A stretch of 64,000 bases of DNA from Cryptomeria japonica (Eukaryota; Streptophyta; Pinopsida; Cupressales; Cupressaceae), in assembly GCF_030272615.1 (NCBI RefSeq), contig NC_081414.1, positions 234,348,733-234,412,732 on the forward strand, given 5' to 3'. The number at the start of each line of letters is the position of its first letter. Positions within the stretch are counted from its first letter, which is position 1. Position numbers and translations under genes: made by a program. This document shows, piece by piece, positions 61,507 through 64,000 of the stretch. The notes under the pieces were generated by a model that saw nothing but the letters and a program-made list of their open reading frames with translations, searched no databases and was not told the DNA's origin.

Positions 61507-64000
61507 ATGGGCTCTACAACTGGTCGATGGCCCTATGCGGGATTTTTTTTTCAAAATTCCCATAGGAACAGTGGCAGAGGTCAAAGTAGGGGGTGCCAGA
61601 GGAATGATCTACAATGGGAGAACAAGGGCAATATAGAAAGGAAGGATAGTTTTCATCAGGCCCACGGAAAATTTCAAACCAAATACAGATTTTCCAAACC
61701 AAATTGGAAACCATTCACATGGCCGAAAAAGTTGAACAAGGGGAAACATGATATCTTTGATATATGCGAAGAAGACAGGCATCTTGACAAGAATAGTTAG
61801 ATCCATATGGAAACAAGCCCTCAACGTCAAGAAAAACATTCGAAGTGTTTAAATCATCTCTACATTGATAGCTCTGAGGTTTTTTGTAGGAAGCAAAGTT
61901 GTCTAACAACCCCTAACAATATTCCTTTACAAAACAGATATGGGAATTGGGGATTGGGGGTTTCTACGTCACATGGTGACCCTAGAGTGCTCACATTCCC
62001 AAATAATATTCCATTGAGAACTCCTTTGTGGAAAAAATCATTGTCTCCTTCAGTAGGTGTTCCTAAATCGACCATTGGTCATATGGCATGGGACTCCCAT
62101 TTCACATCTGGGGGGGGGAATTTCAATCCACCCTATTTCAACCAATTGAAGAGATCTAGTGCTAGACATGGTGGGGAGGATTTCAACTTAAACAACAGCC
62201 TTCGCAGAAATGGAAATATTCATAAGCCGATCCCGAATGTTAGGGGCTTTACTAAATATTGGAGGAAAAATCAATCCCATAAGATGAAGGAAATAGCTAT
62301 TCCCACAAATCCTAAACTGAATGGAATGGAGTATCAAACTGGAATGAGAAAGGGAGAAGTACAGTTGACTAGGATTCCAGATCTGGCGGGTGTAAAGGTT
62401 TCTATAAAATTGTTGGATCACCTCCTTGACTCACAGAGCTCAGATCTGCGTGAAAGAGCGTTGATAGGTAAGTTTTGGGGTTTCTCTCCTCAATCTTCTA
62501 ATTTATGTATATGGGCTAAGAAACATTGGGAGGGAGTGAAGGAAATTTTTTTCATAGATCATGGTTTTTAGTTCTTTATTGCCATTTTTACTACAAAGTT
62601 GTTTCGAGATAATATCCATAGATCTAAGGGATGGTTCTACAAGGGGTTTGGTCTATACACATTGCCTTGGTCTCCAAATTTTAACCCTCAGGGTACAGAT
62701 ATTAAATATGTGCCATTCTGGATATCTTTCCCAGGGATCCCAATAGAATATAAAGATTTAGACCTAATAGAAATCTTTGCAAATCATCTGGGGATTTTTG
62801 TTAAGCACGATTTAATTCCATTTGAAGATCCATAACTTCCTTTAAGGGTATGTTTATTATTGGATCTTTCAAAACCATTTCCTAAGAATTTCTCAATCAT
62901 TTCAAAAGTTGGGGAATGGGATTAACAACTCATTCTTCAGGATCCAAAAATAGTGGACTTGCACACAGATTCCCTAGTTTATCTAGCTATAGACTGTCAA
63001 GGATCTCATTGCCAATATATAAGAGTTTGTGAAGATCACTCTTTTCTTACGAGTCGGTGTTCTAGAAATCCACCACATGATAGAGCATCCACACTAGAGT
63101 CTTTGACCTCTAAATCTGAAGGAGTAATACTAGAAAAGTTAAAAGTTGTTAAGGAACATCCTTCTATTTCAACATTGAATAGTGTGGGGACATAATTGGA
63201 GCCTTTAATGGAGGAAAATTAGGAGAAGAGCCTGCTGGAGATAGTAACTGAGAAAGACAGGGAAGTAAAGCAAAAAGAGTTTAGCAGCATTCCCGCTTGT
63301 AGCCCTTCAGGGGAGGTTGAGGTTCAAAGAAGTTAGAATCCAAATAATGAAATAGCACAATTGGAGCCCTTACTGGAGGAAAATCCGGAGAAGTCCCCGC
63401 TAGAAACAATAATTCAAAATGATGGGAAAGTAATACAAAAATGACTTAGCAACACTTTTGCTTTCAGCCCTTCAGGGGAGGTTGAGGTTCAAAGTAGTCA
63501 AATTCAAAATAATGAAATAGGCATATCTCAGCCATTAGTGAGTAATACTTAGATAGGAAAAATAACAGTTAGAAAGAAAGGGCAAGTGGTGGAAATTACA
63601 AACTCTCTTATTCGAAGTTTCATTAACTCTCTCAGTTTTTCTTCTAGACGAAGAAGGGTCTCAGTGCCCCTAAGCACTATACCATGGATGCAAAGCCTTG
63701 TTTCTTTTCTTCACATCTCGGTGGATAAGTCAATAATAGATTTGTGTTGCCCCAAGGTAATACCTACAATCCCAATCTCTCCCTTGGAAGATAATAGGTT
63801 ATTTTTAAAATATTACAAATCCTCTTTCCTGAAGGGTAATCCAGATAATTTTGACCAATTTGTAATAGATCACCTCCATAAAGCATGCTCTATCTTTGTG
63901 GATGAGATCATAGATCAGTTAGGCAATATGTTAGTAATTGAGGATTTGATGGTTTTTTTCAAGCATATAGTTGATCAAAAGTTTACTGCTCTTGCAACAT
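61507..64000 (+). pseudogene. ORF1 of a second LINE (DUF4283-like), runs off the window
   Basis: ATG at 61507 in a strong start context (ACCATGG). One frame stays usable to the window end (831 codons) with roughly ten stops (for example 61798, 62569, 62833) and no frameshift. The N-terminal 290 residues are Asn/Lys/Gly-rich (SHRNSGRGQSRG), probably RNA-binding. The DUF4283-like fold is at 62440-62830: ERALIGKFWGFSP, IWAKKHWEGVKEIFF, GWFYKGFGLYTLPWSP, VPFWISFPGIPIEYKDL and IFANHLGIFVKHD. A duplicated 163-bp block lies at 63197-63525. No zinc knuckle was found, unlike the ORF1 at 9069, so the two LINEs belong to different lineages. ORF2 should follow outside the window. Confidence 0.75.
63197..63525 (+). 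repeat. In-frame tandem duplication inside LINE ORF1
   Basis: Two copies of about 163 bp. Both encode LEPL.EEN.EKS, then SPSGEVEVQ.S, then NNEI. The first copy carries extra stops. Confidence 0.85.

Overview
This 64 kb window is nuclear DNA of a seed plant and consists almost entirely of nested, decayed retrotransposons. No complete host gene is visible. The AT-rich background, very long LTRs (4.1-4.3 kb), copia elements primed by initiator tRNA-Met, plant-type L1 LINEs with a terminal RNase H, and old nested insertions suggest a large repeat-rich genome. A gymnosperm such as a conifer is plausible, but that is an inference.

Layout. (1) 1-7420, minus strand: a non-autonomous LTR retrotransposon, cut by the window start. 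It has a gag-like gene with five zinc knuckles and a second gene of about 1,100 codons with no known function, and no protease, integrase or reverse transcriptase. It sits inside the 3' LTR of (2). (2) 7421-18362, minus: a 5'-truncated copia element, split within its reverse transcriptase by (3). (3) 8978-16983, plus: an 8.0 kb L1-type LINE flanked by 17-bp target-site duplications. It carries ORF1, ORF2 (endonuclease, RT, zinc finger, RNase H) and an unexpected third ORF downstream of ORF2. (4) 18363-19804 and from 27133: the broken 3' end of an unassigned plus-strand LTR element. (5) 19805-27132, minus: a complete copia element with gag-pol in a single frame, broken only by stop codons. (6) 27133-31299: no gene, two small repeat structures. 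(7) 31300-44428, plus: a 13.1 kb Ty3/gypsy chromovirus-like element with about 4.1 kb LTRs and a perfect TTTTG target-site duplication. (8) 44434-54720: a degenerate tandem array of roughly 0.65-1.1 kb units, interrupted by a 4.3 kb solo LTR (48600-52893, duplication ACAAA) and a hairpin element. (9) 54721-58641: AT-rich, with a LINE-like 3' minisatellite and one possible host-gene exon at 57097-57336. (10) 58642-61500: a second LTR related to the solo LTR. (11) 61507-64000, plus: ORF1 of another LINE, running off the end.

The most unusual signal is a shared protein design. The orphan gene of element (1) and the third ORF of LINE (3) both have an N-terminal globular head with a matching SFKI..E.I...TG motif, then a basic Ser/Thr/Pro/Lys-rich linker, then a C-terminal coiled coil, although they sit in unrelated retroelement classes. 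Nearly all stop codons in the decayed genes can be explained by one C-to-T or G-to-A change, as expected for deamination of methylated cytosines in silenced plant transposons.
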